Position numbers and translations under genes: made by a program
Shown: piece after piece, positions 16,430 through 25,046 of the stretch
Layout of the letters: each line of letters starts with the position of its first letter
Numbering within the stretch: the stretch's first letter is position 1
The notes under the pieces: generated by a model
The model's database searches: none
What the model was told of the DNA's origin: nothing
Seen by the model: only the letters and a program-made list of their open reading frames with translations
Source of the DNA: Rhodobacter sp. Har01
Lineage (GTDB): Bacteria > Pseudomonadota > Alphaproteobacteria > Rhodobacterales > Rhodobacteraceae
Direction: 5' to 3'
NCBI RefSeq assembly: GCF_020564565.1
Contig: NZ_JAJCTD010000008.1
Location: forward strand, 1-64,000
DNA length: 64,000 nucleotides

Positions 16430-17763
16430 CCGCCGCCCTTGCGCCCGGACTGGCCGACACCGTCACCCGCCGCTTCGCCGCCCGGCGCCGGCTGGCCTTC
16501 GCCCTGCCCGCCGCGATCCTCGCCTACCTGATCTATGCCGCCATCAGCTTCGACATCGCCGGCCTTGCCGCCCGCGCCCGGTTCGACAACGCGGCGATCC
16601 TGCTGTCCGACTTCTGGTCGCACAAGACCCACGTCACACGCGACAACCGCACCGGCGCCCTGACCGTCGCCATCGAGGGCGAGGCGAAGGGCACCTACGC
16701 CCCCGGCGCCGCCCCCGACTGGGTGCAGGTGAACGGCGCCGTCACCACCATCGACCTCGGGGCCGGCCACATCGTCACCTATGACGAGGCCGGCGCGCGC
16801 TACGTCGTGCCCGGCTACGGCATCCTCGACATTCGCCCCGAAGGCGGCAAGCCAGTGCTGACCGCGCCGCAGCCCCTGCCCGACTGGATCTCGGTGGCCG
16901 AGAACAAGGTCTCGGTCACCACCGACGCCGGGCGCTTCAGCTATTCCCGGTCCAAGGTGGAAACCTTCAAATACGAACCGGGGTGGGAGCTGTTCTTCTT
17001 CACCCTCGATAGCCCGTTCCACGGCAAGGGGCCGCTGGAACTGGCCGGCCTGGCCCTGTGGGGCAAGAGGGTGGACCCCGACCGCACGAACATCGGGTTC
17101 ATGATCTCGGACGTCTGGCACAACAAGATGTGGCGGCATTCCGATGTGGTCTGGGCGCTGTTCGAAACCGTGCTGATGGCCTTCCTCGGCACCTTTGCCG
17201 CCGCGCTGGTGGCCCTGCCGCTGGCCTTTCTTGCGGCGCGCAACTTCATGCCGCTGGGGCCGCTGCGGTTCGCCGTGCGGCGGGTGTTCGACTTCATCCG
17301 CGGGGTGGACGGGCTGATCTGGACCATCGTTCTAAGCCGCGCCTTCGGGCCCGGCCCGATGACCGGCGCCATCGCCATTGCGCTGACCGACAGCGGCACC
17401 TTCGGCAAGATGTTTTCCGAGGCGCTGGAGAACATCGACGAGCGGCAGGTCGAAGGGGTGCGCTCGACCGGCGCCAACGCCCTGCAACGGGCGCGGTTCG
17501 GGGTGTTTCCGCAAGTGACGCCGGTGTTCCTCAGCCAGGTGCTGTACTACCTGGAATCGAACACCCGCAGCGCCACGGTGATCGGCGCCATCGTCGGCGG
17601 CGGCATCGGCCTGCTGCTGACCCAGGCGATCCAGACCCAGAAAGACTGGGAAGAGGTCGCCTATTACATGGTGCTGATCGTGCTGATGGTGATGGCGATG
17701 GACAGCCTGTCGGGCTGGCTGCGGCGCCGGCTGATCAAGGGTTCGGAGGGGGGCAAAAGTTAA
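16426..17763 (+). CDS. phnE: Phosphonate ABC transporter permease 2, with large periplasmic insert
   Basis: 445 residues, about 150 longer than ordinary PhnE. After a first membrane helix (about 19-38) comes a hydrophilic stretch of roughly 190 residues, probably periplasmic. The permease core starts near residue 240 (VVWALFETVLMAFLGTF) and contains DFIRGVDGLIWTIVLSRAFG, FSEALENIDERQVEGVRSTGA and RSATVIGAIVGGGIGLLL. This long second PhnE is usual in Rhodobacteraceae phn loci as far as I recall. The insert may dock the binding protein. ATGA-coupled to permease 1. Confidence 0.9.
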   Translation: MTAALAPGLADTVTRRFAARRRLAFALPAAILAYLIYAAISFDIAGLAARARFDNAAILLSDFWSHKTHVTRDNRTGALTVAIEGEAKGTYAPGAAPDWVQVNGAVTTIDLGAGHIVTYDEAGARYVVPGYGILDIRPEGGKPVLTAPQPLPDWISVAENKVSVTTDAGRFSYSRSKVETFKYEPGWELFFFTLDSPFHGKGPLELAGLALWGKRVDPDRTNIGFMISDVWHNKMWRHSDVVWALFETVLMAFLGTFAAALVALPLAFLAARNFMPLGPLRFAVRRVFDFIRGVDGLIWTIVLSRAFGPGPMTGAIAIALTDSGTFGKMFSEALENIDERQVEGVRSTGANALQRARFGVFPQVTPVFLSQVLYYLESNTRSATVIGAIVGGGIGLLLTQAIQTQKDWEEVAYYMVLIVLMVMAMDSLSGWLRRRLIKGSEGGKS

Positions 17764-17769
17764 CAGATC

Positions 17770-18444
17770 ATGAATTCGGAAACGCAAGTGGCTGAAAAGA
17801 TTATGCCCGAGGGGGTGTCCCATCATGGGACACGCCTGTCGCCCCATGGCCCGGTGATCCACCCCACCGCCCAGGTCGTGGCCTCCACCTTCGAGGCCTG
17901 GACCGAGGTCGGTGAGGGCAGCCGCGTCCTGAACTCTGCCTTCCAGGCCTATGCCTATTGTGACCGCCTGGCGGACATCGCCAACACCACCGTCGGCAAG
18001 TTCGCCAACATCGCCGCGATGACCCGGATCGGCCCGACCGACCACCCGATGGCCAACGCCAGCCTGCACCATTTCCTGTACCGGTCTGCCCACTACTGGG
18101 ACGACGTGCCGGACGATGCCGGTTTCATGGCCCACCGCGCCAGCCGCCGCACCGTGATCGGGCCGGACACCTGGCTGGGCCATGGCGTGATCGTGAAGCC
18201 CGAAGTGACCATCGGCGCCGGGGCCGTCGTCGCCTCGGGCGCGGTGGTGACCAAGGACGTGGCGCCCTACATGATCGTCGCGGGCATCCCCGCCCAGCCG
18301 CTGCGCCCCCGCTTTGCGCCCGGAACGGCCGAACGGATGATGGCGCTGGCCTGGTGGGATTGGCCGCATGACCGGCTGCGCGCCACGCTGGACGATTTCC
18401 GCAGCCTCAGTGCCGAGGCTTTTCTGGAAAAGCATCAGGCCTGA
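17770..18444 (+). CDS. Hexapeptide-repeat acetyltransferase of phosphonate loci
   Basis: 224 residues. It is a left-handed beta-helix acyltransferase of the phn-associated family (TIGR03308-like): VIHPTAQVVASTFEAWTEVG, GKFANIAAMTRIGPTDHP, SRRTVIGPDTWLGHGVIVKPEVTIGAGAVVASGAVVTKDV and YMIVAGIPAQPLRPRF. It probably N-acetylates an amino-phosphonate. The start is uncertain: a perfect 19-bp palindrome (17815-17833) falls within the first codons, and a GTG at 17815 preceded by gagggg could be the real start. It ends in a 10-bp overlap with convergent phnF. Confidence 0.85.
   Translation: MNSETQVAEKIMPEGVSHHGTRLSPHGPVIHPTAQVVASTFEAWTEVGEGSRVLNSAFQAYAYCDRLADIANTTVGKFANIAAMTRIGPTDHPMANASLHHFLYRSAHYWDDVPDDAGFMAHRASRRTVIGPDTWLGHGVIVKPEVTIGAGAVVASGAVVTKDVAPYMIVAGIPAQPLRPRFAPGTAERMMALAWWDWPHDRLRATLDDFRSLSAEAFLEKHQA
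17815..17833. promoter_or_regulatory. Perfect palindrome GTGTCCCATCATGGGACAC
   Basis: Nine-bp arms around a single C. The same core, TGTCCCATNATGGGACA, recurs at 58741-58757 upstream of the EamA pair. It looks like a regulator-binding site, here just inside or before the acetyltransferase start. The regulator is not identified. Confidence 0.5.
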
Positions 18445-19151
18445 TCGGGGTTCACCGTCAGCGTAACCCGGTCGCCCGCAAACCAGGTGGTGCCGTATTC
18501 CACCGGCACCCCCGCGCCATCCACATTCACCGCCACCGACCGCAGCACCGGTGCCGCCGGCTGCACTTGCAGCGCCAGCGCCAGCACCGGGTCGGCCAGC
18601 CTGGCCGTCAGCCGCGTGTCCGCGCGGGTGTAGTCGGTCAACCCGCAAGCCGCCAAGGCTGCCGTCACCGAGCTTTGCCCCTCCATCGCCGCCAGCAAGC
18701 CGGGAAACCGCGCCGCCGGGAACACCGAGCGGAAGGTCGCAAGAGGTTGCCCGTCGGCCAGCGAAATGCCTTCGACCACATGCACCATGGCCCCTGCCGC
18801 AAGCTGCAGCGCCTCGGCCTCCTCTCCGCCACAGGGCCGCGTCTCAAGACGGGTGATCCGGCGCGAAGGCGCGCGGCCCGAGGCGGCCACGTTCTGGTGA
18901 AACCGCACCCGCCGGCCCAGCGCATATTCGGTGGGCCGCGCGGTCACATAGACACCCGAGCCGCGGCGGGGATGCACCGATCCGGCCTTGGCCAGCGCTG
19001 CCAGCGCATGCCGCACGGTATGGCGGTTCACCCCGAAGCGGGCGGACAGTCCGGCCTCGGTCGGCAGCTTGTCACCCGGGCGATACAGGCCCTGGGCAAT
19101 CTCTTCGCGCAAGGCCCCAGCGATCGAGACCCATAGCGCGTCACGGGGCAA
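18435..19151 (-). CDS. phnF: Phosphonate metabolism transcriptional regulator PhnF (GntR/HutC)
   Basis: 238 residues. The N-terminal winged helix (about 7-75) includes KLPTEAGLSARFGVNRHTVRHALAAL, typical of GntR. The C-terminal part (about 95-235) is a UTRA effector domain ending VPVEYGTTWFAGDRVTLTVN. It probably represses the phn genes and responds to a phosphonate or its metabolite. The start appears to be TTG at 19151, since an in-frame stop precedes it closely and no ATG fits. Divergent from phnG with a shared promoter region. Confidence 0.92.
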   Translation of the reverse strand: MPRDALWVSIAGALREEIAQGLYRPGDKLPTEAGLSARFGVNRHTVRHALAALAKAGSVHPRRGSGVYVTARPTEYALGRRVRFHQNVAASGRAPSRRITRLETRPCGGEEAEALQLAAGAMVHVVEGISLADGQPLATFRSVFPAARFPGLLAAMEGQSSVTAALAACGLTDYTRADTRLTARLADPVLALALQVQPAAPVLRSVAVNVDGAGVPVEYGTTWFAGDRVTLTVNPDQA

Positions 19152-19160
19152 GGCGTTCTT

Positions 19161-19178
19161 CTGTCATGAAAACTTCAC
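19161..19178 (+). promoter_or_regulatory. Candidate Pho box in the phnF-phnG region
   Basis: CTGTCAT-GAAA-ACTTCAC is the best PHO-box match in the window, with a perfect first half-site. It lies between divergent phnF and phnG. It shares GTCATG..AA..TTCAC with the phnC site at 13652. Positions 33 and 44 bp after its start keep the 11-bp register only weakly. Confidence 0.75.
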
Positions 19179-19188
19179 AACTCTCTTG

Positions 19189-19245
19189 TTGGTGCCGGTG
19201 TCCGGCCCGGGTATAATTTGTCTAGTTGTATAGGTTAACCGACAA
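19189..19245 (+). promoter_or_regulatory. phnG promoter and candidate PhnF operator
   Basis: TATAAT (19212-19217), a perfect -10, lies 17 bp after TTGGTG (19189-19194). Immediately downstream are two tandem 8-mers, TTGTCTAG and TTGTATAG (19218-19233). An inverted arm, GACAA (19241-19245), mirrors the first TTGTC. HutC/GntR regulators bind such TTGTnTA/TAnACAA elements, so PhnF likely covers the transcription start. Confidence 0.6.
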
Positions 19246-19260
19246 GATGTCGAGGACGCG

Positions 19261-19704
19261 ATGACAGACGCCCTGCCGACGGCCCGCAAAGAGTGGATGG
19301 CCTGCCTGGCCAAGGCCCCCGCAGCGCGGCTTGCCGCGCTGCTGCCCGACCTGCCCGCCCACGACACGCTGCGCAGCCCCGAGACCGGCGCCGTGATGGT
19401 GCGCGGGCGGGTCGGCGGCACCGGAGAGCCGTTCAACCTGGGCGAAATGACGGTCACCCGCTGCTCGGTCCGGTTGGCATGCGGCACGGTCGGCCATGCC
19501 TGGGTGCAGGGCCGCGACAAGGGCCATGCCCGCCGGGCCGCGGTGGCCGACGCGCTGATGCAGACCGCGGGCGCGGCCGACCTGCGGGCACGGGTGCTGG
19601 ACCCGCTGGCCGCCGAGGCTCGGGCCGCAAGCGACATGCGCGCCGGCAAGGCCGCGGCGACCAAGGTCGATTTCTTCACGCTGGTCCGGGGAGAGGACGC
19701 ATGA
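19261..19704 (+). CDS. phnG: C-P lyase subunit PhnG
   Basis: 147 residues, the usual size. PhnG is part of the PhnGHIJ core complex and with PhnI forms the nucleosidase that attaches phosphonate to ribose of ATP. Family features seen are RKEWMACLAKAP at the start and GEMTVTRCSVRL..GTVGHAWVQGRDKGHARRAAVADAL. First gene of the C-P lyase operon, ATGA-coupled to phnH. Confidence 0.95.
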   Translation: MTDALPTARKEWMACLAKAPAARLAALLPDLPAHDTLRSPETGAVMVRGRVGGTGEPFNLGEMTVTRCSVRLACGTVGHAWVQGRDKGHARRAAVADALMQTAGAADLRARVLDPLAAEARAASDMRAGKAAATKVDFFTLVRGEDA

Positions 19705-20270
19705 TCGCCGACGCGCTTGCCGGTGGCTTCACCGAGGCCCCGGTGCAGTCTGCCCGGGCCTTCCGCGAGGTGCTTGAGGCCATGGCCCGGCCCGGCACGA
19801 TTCACCGCGTGACCGGCGCCCGCCCGCCACTGCCGGTGTCGGTGGCCGCCGGGGTGACGCTGCTGACGCTGTGCGACGGCACCACGCCCCTGCATCTGGC
19901 GGGCGAGGCCGACACGCCGGCGGTGCGCGACTGGATCGCCTTTCACATCGGCGCGCCATTGGTTGCGGCCGATGACGCGGACTTCGCCCTGGGCCTGTGG
20001 GCGGACCTTCAGCCTGTCAGCCGCTTTCGCATCGGCCAGCCCGATTACCCCGACCGCTCGGCCACGCTGATCGTCGAGGTGGACCGGCTGGCCAACCACG
20101 GCCCTGCCCTGACCGGCCCCGGGATCGAGACGGCGACCTGGCTGAGCCTGCCCGAAACCCGCACTTTCCGGGCCAACCGGGCGCTGTTCCCCTTGGGCTT
20201 TGACACGATCTTCACCTGCGGCGACCGGCTTGCCGCCTTGCCAAGGTCAACCCGCGTGGAGGCGATCTGA
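19701..20270 (+). CDS. phnH: C-P lyase subunit PhnH
   Basis: 189 residues. PhnH is a structural PLP-transferase-like fold protein of the core complex without known active site. Seen: GGFTEAPVQSARAFREVLEAMARPGTI, LTLCDGTTPLHL, GPGIETATWLSLP and FPLGFDTIFTCGDRLAALPRSTRV, all typical. The start ATG overlaps the phnG stop (ATGA). The stop overlaps phnI by one base. Confidence 0.95.
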   Translation: MIADALAGGFTEAPVQSARAFREVLEAMARPGTIHRVTGARPPLPVSVAAGVTLLTLCDGTTPLHLAGEADTPAVRDWIAFHIGAPLVAADDADFALGLWADLQPVSRFRIGQPDYPDRSATLIVEVDRLANHGPALTGPGIETATWLSLPETRTFRANRALFPLGFDTIFTCGDRLAALPRSTRVEAI

Positions 20271-21355
20271 TGTATGTGGCCGTCAAGGGGGGCGAGCGTG
20301 CCATCGACAACGCACATGCCTGGCTGGCCGAGGAACGCCGCGGCGATCCGGCAGTGCCCGAGCTTTCGGTGGCGCAGATCCGGCAGCAGTTGCGGCTGGC
20401 GGTGAACCGGGTGATGGCCGAGGGGTCACTGTACGACCCCGACCTGGCGGCGCTGGCAATCAAGCAGGCGCGCGGCGACCTGATCGAGGCGGTGTTCCTG
20501 ATCCGCGCCTATCGCACCACGCTGCCGCGTCTGGCAGCCGCAAACCCCGTCGATACCGCCGCCATGGCGGTGGATCGCCGGATCAGCGCCACCTTCAAGG
20601 ATCTGCCCGGCGGGCAGGTGCTGGGCCCGACCTTCGACTATACCCACCGCCTGCTGGATTTCGCCCTGGCCGCCGAAGGCGCCGAGGTGCCGCCCGCAGC
20701 GATCGCCCCGGCCGCCCCCGGCCCGGTGCCGCATGTGACCGGGTTCCTGAACCGCGACGGGCTGATCGAGGATGCCCCGCCGTCCGACGCAACCCCGCCC
20801 GACATGACCCGCGACCCGCTGGAACTGCCCGCGTCCCGCGCCTTGCGGCTGCAGGCGATCACCCGGGGGGATGAGGGGTTTGTCCTGTCGATGGCCTATT
20901 CCACCCAGCGCGGCTATGGCCGCACCCATGCCTTCGTGGGCGAACTGCGCATCGGCCGGGTGGGGGTCGAGGTGGAAATCCCCGAACTGGGCTTTGCCGT
21001 CGAGATCGCCGAGGTCGAGCTGACCGAATGCGAGACGGTCAACCAGTTCAAGGGCAGCAAGACCGAGCCGCCGCAGTTCACCCGCGGCTACGGGCTGGTG
21101 TTCGGGCAGTCAGAGCGCAAGGCGATCTCGATGAGCCTGGTGGACCGGGCCCTGCGCTGGAGGGAACTGGGCGAGGACGACAGCGGAGCGCCGGCGCAAG
21201 ACGAGGAATTCGTCCTGTACCACTGCGACAACATCCAGGCGACCGGGTTCCTGGAGCACATCAAGCTGCCCCACTATGTGGATTTCCAGTCGGAACTGGA
21301 ACTCGTCCGGCGCCTGCGGACCGAGGCCGCGACGCTGCAGGAGGCCGCGGAATGA
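20270..21355 (+). CDS. phnI: C-P lyase subunit PhnI (nucleosidase)
   Basis: 361 residues, matching the family. PhnI forms ribose-1-phosphonate 5-triphosphate from ATP plus phosphonate with PhnG, H and L. It starts MYVAVKGGERAIDNAHAWL, a hallmark, and contains GYGRTHAFVGELRIG, TRGYGLVFGQSERKAISMSLVDRAL and HCDNIQATGFLEHIKLPHYVDFQSELEL. It joins phnH by TGATG. A 114-bp gap carrying an antisense small ORF separates it from phnJ. Confidence 0.97.
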   Translation: MYVAVKGGERAIDNAHAWLAEERRGDPAVPELSVAQIRQQLRLAVNRVMAEGSLYDPDLAALAIKQARGDLIEAVFLIRAYRTTLPRLAAANPVDTAAMAVDRRISATFKDLPGGQVLGPTFDYTHRLLDFALAAEGAEVPPAAIAPAAPGPVPHVTGFLNRDGLIEDAPPSDATPPDMTRDPLELPASRALRLQAITRGDEGFVLSMAYSTQRGYGRTHAFVGELRIGRVGVEVEIPELGFAVEIAEVELTECETVNQFKGSKTEPPQFTRGYGLVFGQSERKAISMSLVDRALRWRELGEDDSGAPAQDEEFVLYHCDNIQATGFLEHIKLPHYVDFQSELELVRRLRTEAATLQEAAE

Positions 21356-21365
21356 CCCGTGCCGG

Positions 21366-21440
21366 TCAGGTTGGCCACATCACGATGCCGGCAAGGACGG
21401 CGGCAGAGGCGGCAATGACGAAAATGGTCACGAAGTCCAT
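21366..21440 (-). CDS. Possible 24-residue antisense membrane peptide between phnI and phnJ
   Basis: On the minus strand, ATG at 21440 follows GAAAGGAG (21455-21448) with a 7-nt spacer, an excellent ribosome-binding site. The product MDFVTIFVIAASAAVLAGIV..WPT is one hydrophobic helix. It almost fills the only sizeable gap in the phnGHIJKL operon, on the opposite strand. The competing plus-strand frame (21352-21477) has no SD and a composition unlike a protein. Not known to me as a described gene; expression is untested. Confidence 0.5.
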   Translation of the reverse strand: MDFVTIFVIAASAAVLAGIVMWPT

Positions 21441-21469
21441 GATGCATCTCCTTTCGAGGGGCAGGTCGC

Positions 21470-22363
21470 ATGTCTGAGCCCGGTTCCGGCGTCTCCGGCG
21501 CCGATGCGTACAATTTCGCATATCTCGACGAGCAAACCAAGCGGATGATCCGCCGGGCGCTGCTCAAGGCGCTGGCGGTTCCCGGCTATCAGGTGCCCTT
21601 CGCCAGCCGTGAGATGCCCATGCCCTATGGCTGGGGCACCGGGGGCGTGCAGGTCACCGCGGCCTGTCTGGTGCCGGAGGACCGGCTCAAGGTCATCGAC
21701 CAGGGCGCCGACGACACCACCAACGCGGTGTCGATCCGCAAGTTCTTCTCGCGCACCGCGGGGGTGGAAACCACCGAGCACACCGCAGAGGCCACGCTGA
21801 TCCAGACCCGTCACCGCATCCCGGAAACCCCGCTGCGCAAGGGGCAGATCCTGGTCTACCAGGTGCCGATCCCCGAACCGCTGCGCTTTCTGGAGCCGCG
21901 CGAGACCGAGACCCGCAAGATGCACGAGCTTGAGGAATACGGGTTGATGCACGTCAAGCTGTATGAGGACATCGCCCGGCATGGGCAGATCGCCACCAGC
22001 TATGCCTACCCGGTCAAGGTCGAAGGGCGCTATGTGATGGACCCCTCGCCGATCCCCAAGTTCGACAATCCGAAGCTGGGCGACAATCCCGCGATCCAGC
22101 TGTTCGGCGCGGGGCGCGAGCAGCGCATCTATGCCCTGCCGCCCTGGACCAAGGCGGTCAGTCTGGATTTCGACGACCACCCGTTCCAGGCCTCGAAGGC
22201 GCCGCACGACTGCGACCTGTGCGGGGCGGCGCACAGCTATCTGGACGAGGTGATCACCGATGATCGCGGGGGCCGGATGTTCGTCTGTTCCGACACCGAT
22301 TTCTGCACCGGGCGGCAGGCGGCCGGGCATCGCGGGCGGCTGTCGCCGCAGGAGGGGCTGTGA
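21470..22363 (+). CDS. phnJ: Carbon-phosphorus lyase, radical SAM subunit
   Basis: 297 residues. PhnJ cleaves the C-P bond of 5-phosphoribosyl-1-phosphonate by radical SAM chemistry. Cys248, Cys251 and Cys273 match the spacing of the cluster ligands C241, C244 and C266 of the E. coli enzyme, and Cys279 matches the radical-bearing Cys272. YNFAYLDEQTKRMIRRALLKALAVPGYQVPF is typical at the N-terminus. The gene stop overlaps phnK (GTGATG). Confidence 0.97.
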   Translation: MSEPGSGVSGADAYNFAYLDEQTKRMIRRALLKALAVPGYQVPFASREMPMPYGWGTGGVQVTAACLVPEDRLKVIDQGADDTTNAVSIRKFFSRTAGVETTEHTAEATLIQTRHRIPETPLRKGQILVYQVPIPEPLRFLEPRETETRKMHELEEYGLMHVKLYEDIARHGQIATSYAYPVKVEGRYVMDPSPIPKFDNPKLGDNPAIQLFGAGREQRIYALPPWTKAVSLDFDDHPFQASKAPHDCDLCGAAHSYLDEVITDDRGGRMFVCSDTDFCTGRQAAGHRGRLSPQEGL

Positions 22364-23145
22364 TGGCCGCGCTGGAAAAATCCTACGAAGATCAGGCGCT
22401 GCTGTCCGTCACCGGCCTGACCAAGCGCTACGGCCCGCGGATCGGCTGCGCGGAGGTGACCTTCGACCTTTACCCGGGCGAGGTGTTGGGGATCGTCGGC
22501 GAAAGCGGATCGGGCAAGTCTACCCTGCTGTCCTGCCTGGCCGGGCACTTGCGGCCCGACCTGGGCCGCGTCAGCTATGACGGGCGCGATGTGCTGGGCA
22601 TGGCGGAAACCGAACGGCGGCGGCTGGGCCGCACCGACTGGGCCTATGTCCACCAGAACCCGCGCGACGGGCTGCGGATGGGCGTCAGCGCCGGCGGCAA
22701 CGTGGGCGAGCGGCTGATGGCGGTGGGCGCGCGGCACTACGGCGACATCCGTGCCAAGGCGACCGACTGGCTGGGCCGGGTGGAGATTGCCGCCGACCGC
22801 ATCGACGACCGGCCAAGCGCGTTCTCGGGGGGCATGCAGCAGCGGTTGCAGATCGCCCGCAACCTGGTGACCGGCCCGCGGCTGGTGTTCATGGACGAAC
22901 CCACCGGCGGGCTGGATGTCAGCGTGCAGGCCCGTCTCTTGGACCTGCTGCGCGGCCTCGTGCGCGACCTGGGGCTGTCGGTCATCATCGTGACCCATGA
23001 TCTGGCCGTGGTGCGCCTTCTGGCGCACCGGCTGATGGTGATGAAGGATGGCCGGGTGGTCGAACAGGGCCTGACCGATCAGGTGCTGGACGACCCGCAG
23101 CACGCCTATACGCAGCTTCTCGTCTCCTCGGTATTGCAGGTTTAA
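22363..23145 (+). CDS. phnK: C-P lyase ATPase subunit PhnK
   Basis: 260 residues. It is an ABC-type ATPase that binds the PhnGHIJ core rather than a membrane channel. Walker [10 protein letters not shown], signature [15 protein letters not shown], Walker [13 protein letters not shown], and the dipeptide-type [16 protein letters not shown] segment. The ATG at 22363 has AGGAGG 7 nt upstream. The next gene, phnL, begins 4 bp after the stop. Confidence 0.95.
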   Translation: MAALEKSYEDQALLSVTGLTKRYGPRIGCAEVTFDLYPGEVLGIVGESGSGKSTLLSCLAGHLRPDLGRVSYDGRDVLGMAETERRRLGRTDWAYVHQNPRDGLRMGVSAGGNVGERLMAVGARHYGDIRAKATDWLGRVEIAADRIDDRPSAFSGGMQQRLQIARNLVTGPRLVFMDEPTGGLDVSVQARLLDLLRGLVRDLGLSVIIVTHDLAVVRLLAHRLMVMKDGRVVEQGLTDQVLDDPQHAYTQLLVSSVLQV

Positions 23146-23149
23146 CCCC

Positions 23150-23833
23150 ATGATCCGCATCGAAAACCTGTCCAAATCCTTTATCCTGCACAACCAGGGC
23201 GGCGCGGTGATCCCGGTGATGACAGAGGCCTCGCTGACCGTTTCCCCCGGCGAGTGCGTCGGGCTGACCGGGCAGTCCGGAGCCGGGAAATCCACCCTGA
23301 TGCGCATTGTCTACGGCAACTATCTTGCCGCCGGGGGCAGCATCCTGGTGGGGGGGGTGGACGTGGCGCAGGCGGCGCCGCGCCAGATCATCGCACTGCG
23401 GCGGCAGACGCTGGGCTATGTCAGCCAGTTCCTGCGCGTGGTGCCGCGCGTGCCCACGCTGGACGTGGTGGCCGAGCCGCTGCTGGCGCTGGGCGTGGCC
23501 CCTGCGGCCGCAAAGGACCGCGCCGCGGCGCTGCTGGCGCGGCTGAACATCCCGCAGCGGCTGTGGTCGCTGTCGCCCACCACGTTTTCGGGCGGTGAAC
23601 AGCAGCGGGTGAACATCGCCCGCGGATTTGCCCACGGCTACCCCGCGCTGCTGCTGGACGAACCCACCGCCAGCCTGGACGCCGCGAACCGAGAGGTCGT
23701 GCTGACCCTGATCGAGGAGGCCAAGGCCCGCGGTGCCGCGATCCTGGGCATCTTCCATGACGAAGCCGCCCGCGCGCGGGTCTGCGACCGGCTGGTCGAC
23801 GTGACCGGCTTCACCCCCCGGGCCGCGGCATGA
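23150..23833 (+). CDS. phnL: C-P lyase ATPase subunit PhnL
   Basis: 227 residues. An ABC ATPase needed with PhnGHI for formation of ribose-1-phosphonate triphosphate. [12 protein letters not shown], Walker [33 protein letters not shown], signature [15 protein letters not shown], Walker [12 protein letters not shown] are visible. No membrane partner. ATGA overlap with phnN. Confidence 0.95.
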   Translation: MIRIENLSKSFILHNQGGAVIPVMTEASLTVSPGECVGLTGQSGAGKSTLMRIVYGNYLAAGGSILVGGVDVAQAAPRQIIALRRQTLGYVSQFLRVVPRVPTLDVVAEPLLALGVAPAAAKDRAAALLARLNIPQRLWSLSPTTFSGGEQQRVNIARGFAHGYPALLLDEPTASLDAANREVVLTLIEEAKARGAAILGIFHDEAARARVCDRLVDVTGFTPRAAA

Positions 23834-24354
23834 TCTTCGCGGTGGTCGGCCCTTCAGGTGCGGGAAAAGACACGCTGATCGCCGGCGCACTGGCCGCACG
23901 GCCGGACCTGCGGCTGGTGCGGCGGGTGATCACCCGGCCCTCCGAGGCCGGAGGCGAGGACTTCGAGGGAATTTCCGAACATGAGTTCGCAATGCGTCTG
24001 GCGCGGGGTGATTTCGCGCTGCACTGGCAAGCGCATGGCCTGCGCTATGGCATTCCGCTGGATCAGGTGATCAGCCCCGGCGACGTTGTCTTCAACGGCA
24101 GCAGGGCCGCGCTGCCGCTGGCGGCACAGGTGTTTCCGGCGCTGCGGGTGATCCTGATCACCGCCCCGGATGCGGTTCTTGCCGACCGTCTGGCCGCGCG
24201 GGGCCGCGAACGGCCGCAGGATGTTCGCGACCGGCTGGCCCGGGCGTCGTTTGCGCTGCCCAAGGGGATCAGCGCCACGACGATTGTGAACGATAGTTCA
24301 CTCGAGGTCGGCATCGCCCGCCTGCTGGCGGCGCTTCAGCCGGTCAGCGCGTAA
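23830..24354 (+). CDS. phnN: Ribose 1,5-bisphosphate phosphokinase
   Basis: 174 residues. PhnN phosphorylates ribose 1,5-bisphosphate to PRPP, the last step of the C-P lyase route. P-loop GPSGAGKDT at the start; [19 protein letters not shown] and [15 protein letters not shown] resemble guanylate-kinase-type folds as in known PhnN. ATGA-coupled to phnL. The 3' end overlaps the convergent DUF1045 gene by 19 bp. Confidence 0.94.
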   Translation: MIFAVVGPSGAGKDTLIAGALAARPDLRLVRRVITRPSEAGGEDFEGISEHEFAMRLARGDFALHWQAHGLRYGIPLDQVISPGDVVFNGSRAALPLAAQVFPALRVILITAPDAVLADRLAARGRERPQDVRDRLARASFALPKGISATTIVNDSSLEVGIARLLAALQPVSA

Positions 24355-25025
24355 CGGGCCAACAGATGAAAGCGTCCCGCCTCATCCTCGCCGAACAGGC
24401 ACAGGTCCTGAATCAGGAACGGCTTTGGCAGCACGGGGGCGAAATGCGCCGCCAGCACCTGCGCCACCGGTCCGGACTGATCAGGCGGCAGGCGGTCGGT
24501 CAGCGTCAGGTGGAAGCGGAATTCCTCCATGACATAAGGATAGCCCCAGAGGTGCAAGAGGTCATGCTGGCGGCTGGTCAGGCGTTCGGGGCGACGGCGG
24601 ATGATCTCGGCCTCGGTCGGGGGGGCGCGCAGGCTGTTGGTGCCTTCGACCACGGCGGCGGCGAGAGCCAGCAGTGCTGCCTCGCAACCCTCGGGCGTCA
24701 GGGCCAGGAACCCGTCCAGGCATTCCAGCCGCAGCCCGTCGCAGACCACGGGAGAATGGCGCGCGGCCAGGGCAGCGACGGTTTCGGCCACGGTTTCGGC
24801 CGTCACCCGCTCCGCCAGCCGGAACGGCGCCCGCAAGGTGCCGTGAAAGCCGTAGCGGGCGGGGTCGCGGGTCAGCCCGGTGGCGGGCACGGGCAGGCCC
24901 GCAAGCTGCGGCTGCGCGACCGGGGTGCCGGTGGCGGCATCCCAGCCCAGCCATTCCGCCGCGCGATCGGCAAGGCCGCCGGGGCGGGGCGCGTAGTAGA
25001 CGGCAAAGCGCTTCATCTGATCCAT
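24336..25025 (-). CDS. DUF1045 phosphonate-operon protein (2H phosphoesterase-like)
   Basis: 229 residues. It belongs to the DUF1045/TIGR03223 family found in C-P lyase clusters. Two HxT motifs typical of the 2H phosphoesterase superfamily are present: YGFHGTL (His61, Thr63) and FRFHLTL (His172, Thr174). 2H enzymes open cyclic phosphates. No PhnP is encoded nearby, so this protein may hydrolyse the 1,2-cyclic phosphate left by PhnJ. That function is inferred. The start is at 25025 or the in-frame ATG at 25016. Divergent from phnM with a Pho-box-like site between them. Confidence 0.85.
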   Translation of the reverse strand: MDQMKRFAVYYAPRPGGLADRAAEWLGWDAATGTPVAQPQLAGLPVPATGLTRDPARYGFHGTLRAPFRLAERVTAETVAETVAALAARHSPVVCDGLRLECLDGFLALTPEGCEAALLALAAAVVEGTNSLRAPPTEAEIIRRRPERLTSRQHDLLHLWGYPYVMEEFRFHLTLTDRLPPDQSGPVAQVLAAHFAPVLPKPFLIQDLCLFGEDEAGRFHLLARYALTG

Positions 25026-25046
25026 GCCGGGCGATCTAGCGGGCCG

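Noticed and set aside
21352..21477. Plus-strand 41-codon frame between phnI and phnJ
   Set aside because: No SD at its start and a Met/Arg/Ala composition with no fold; the antisense frame has a far better start site.
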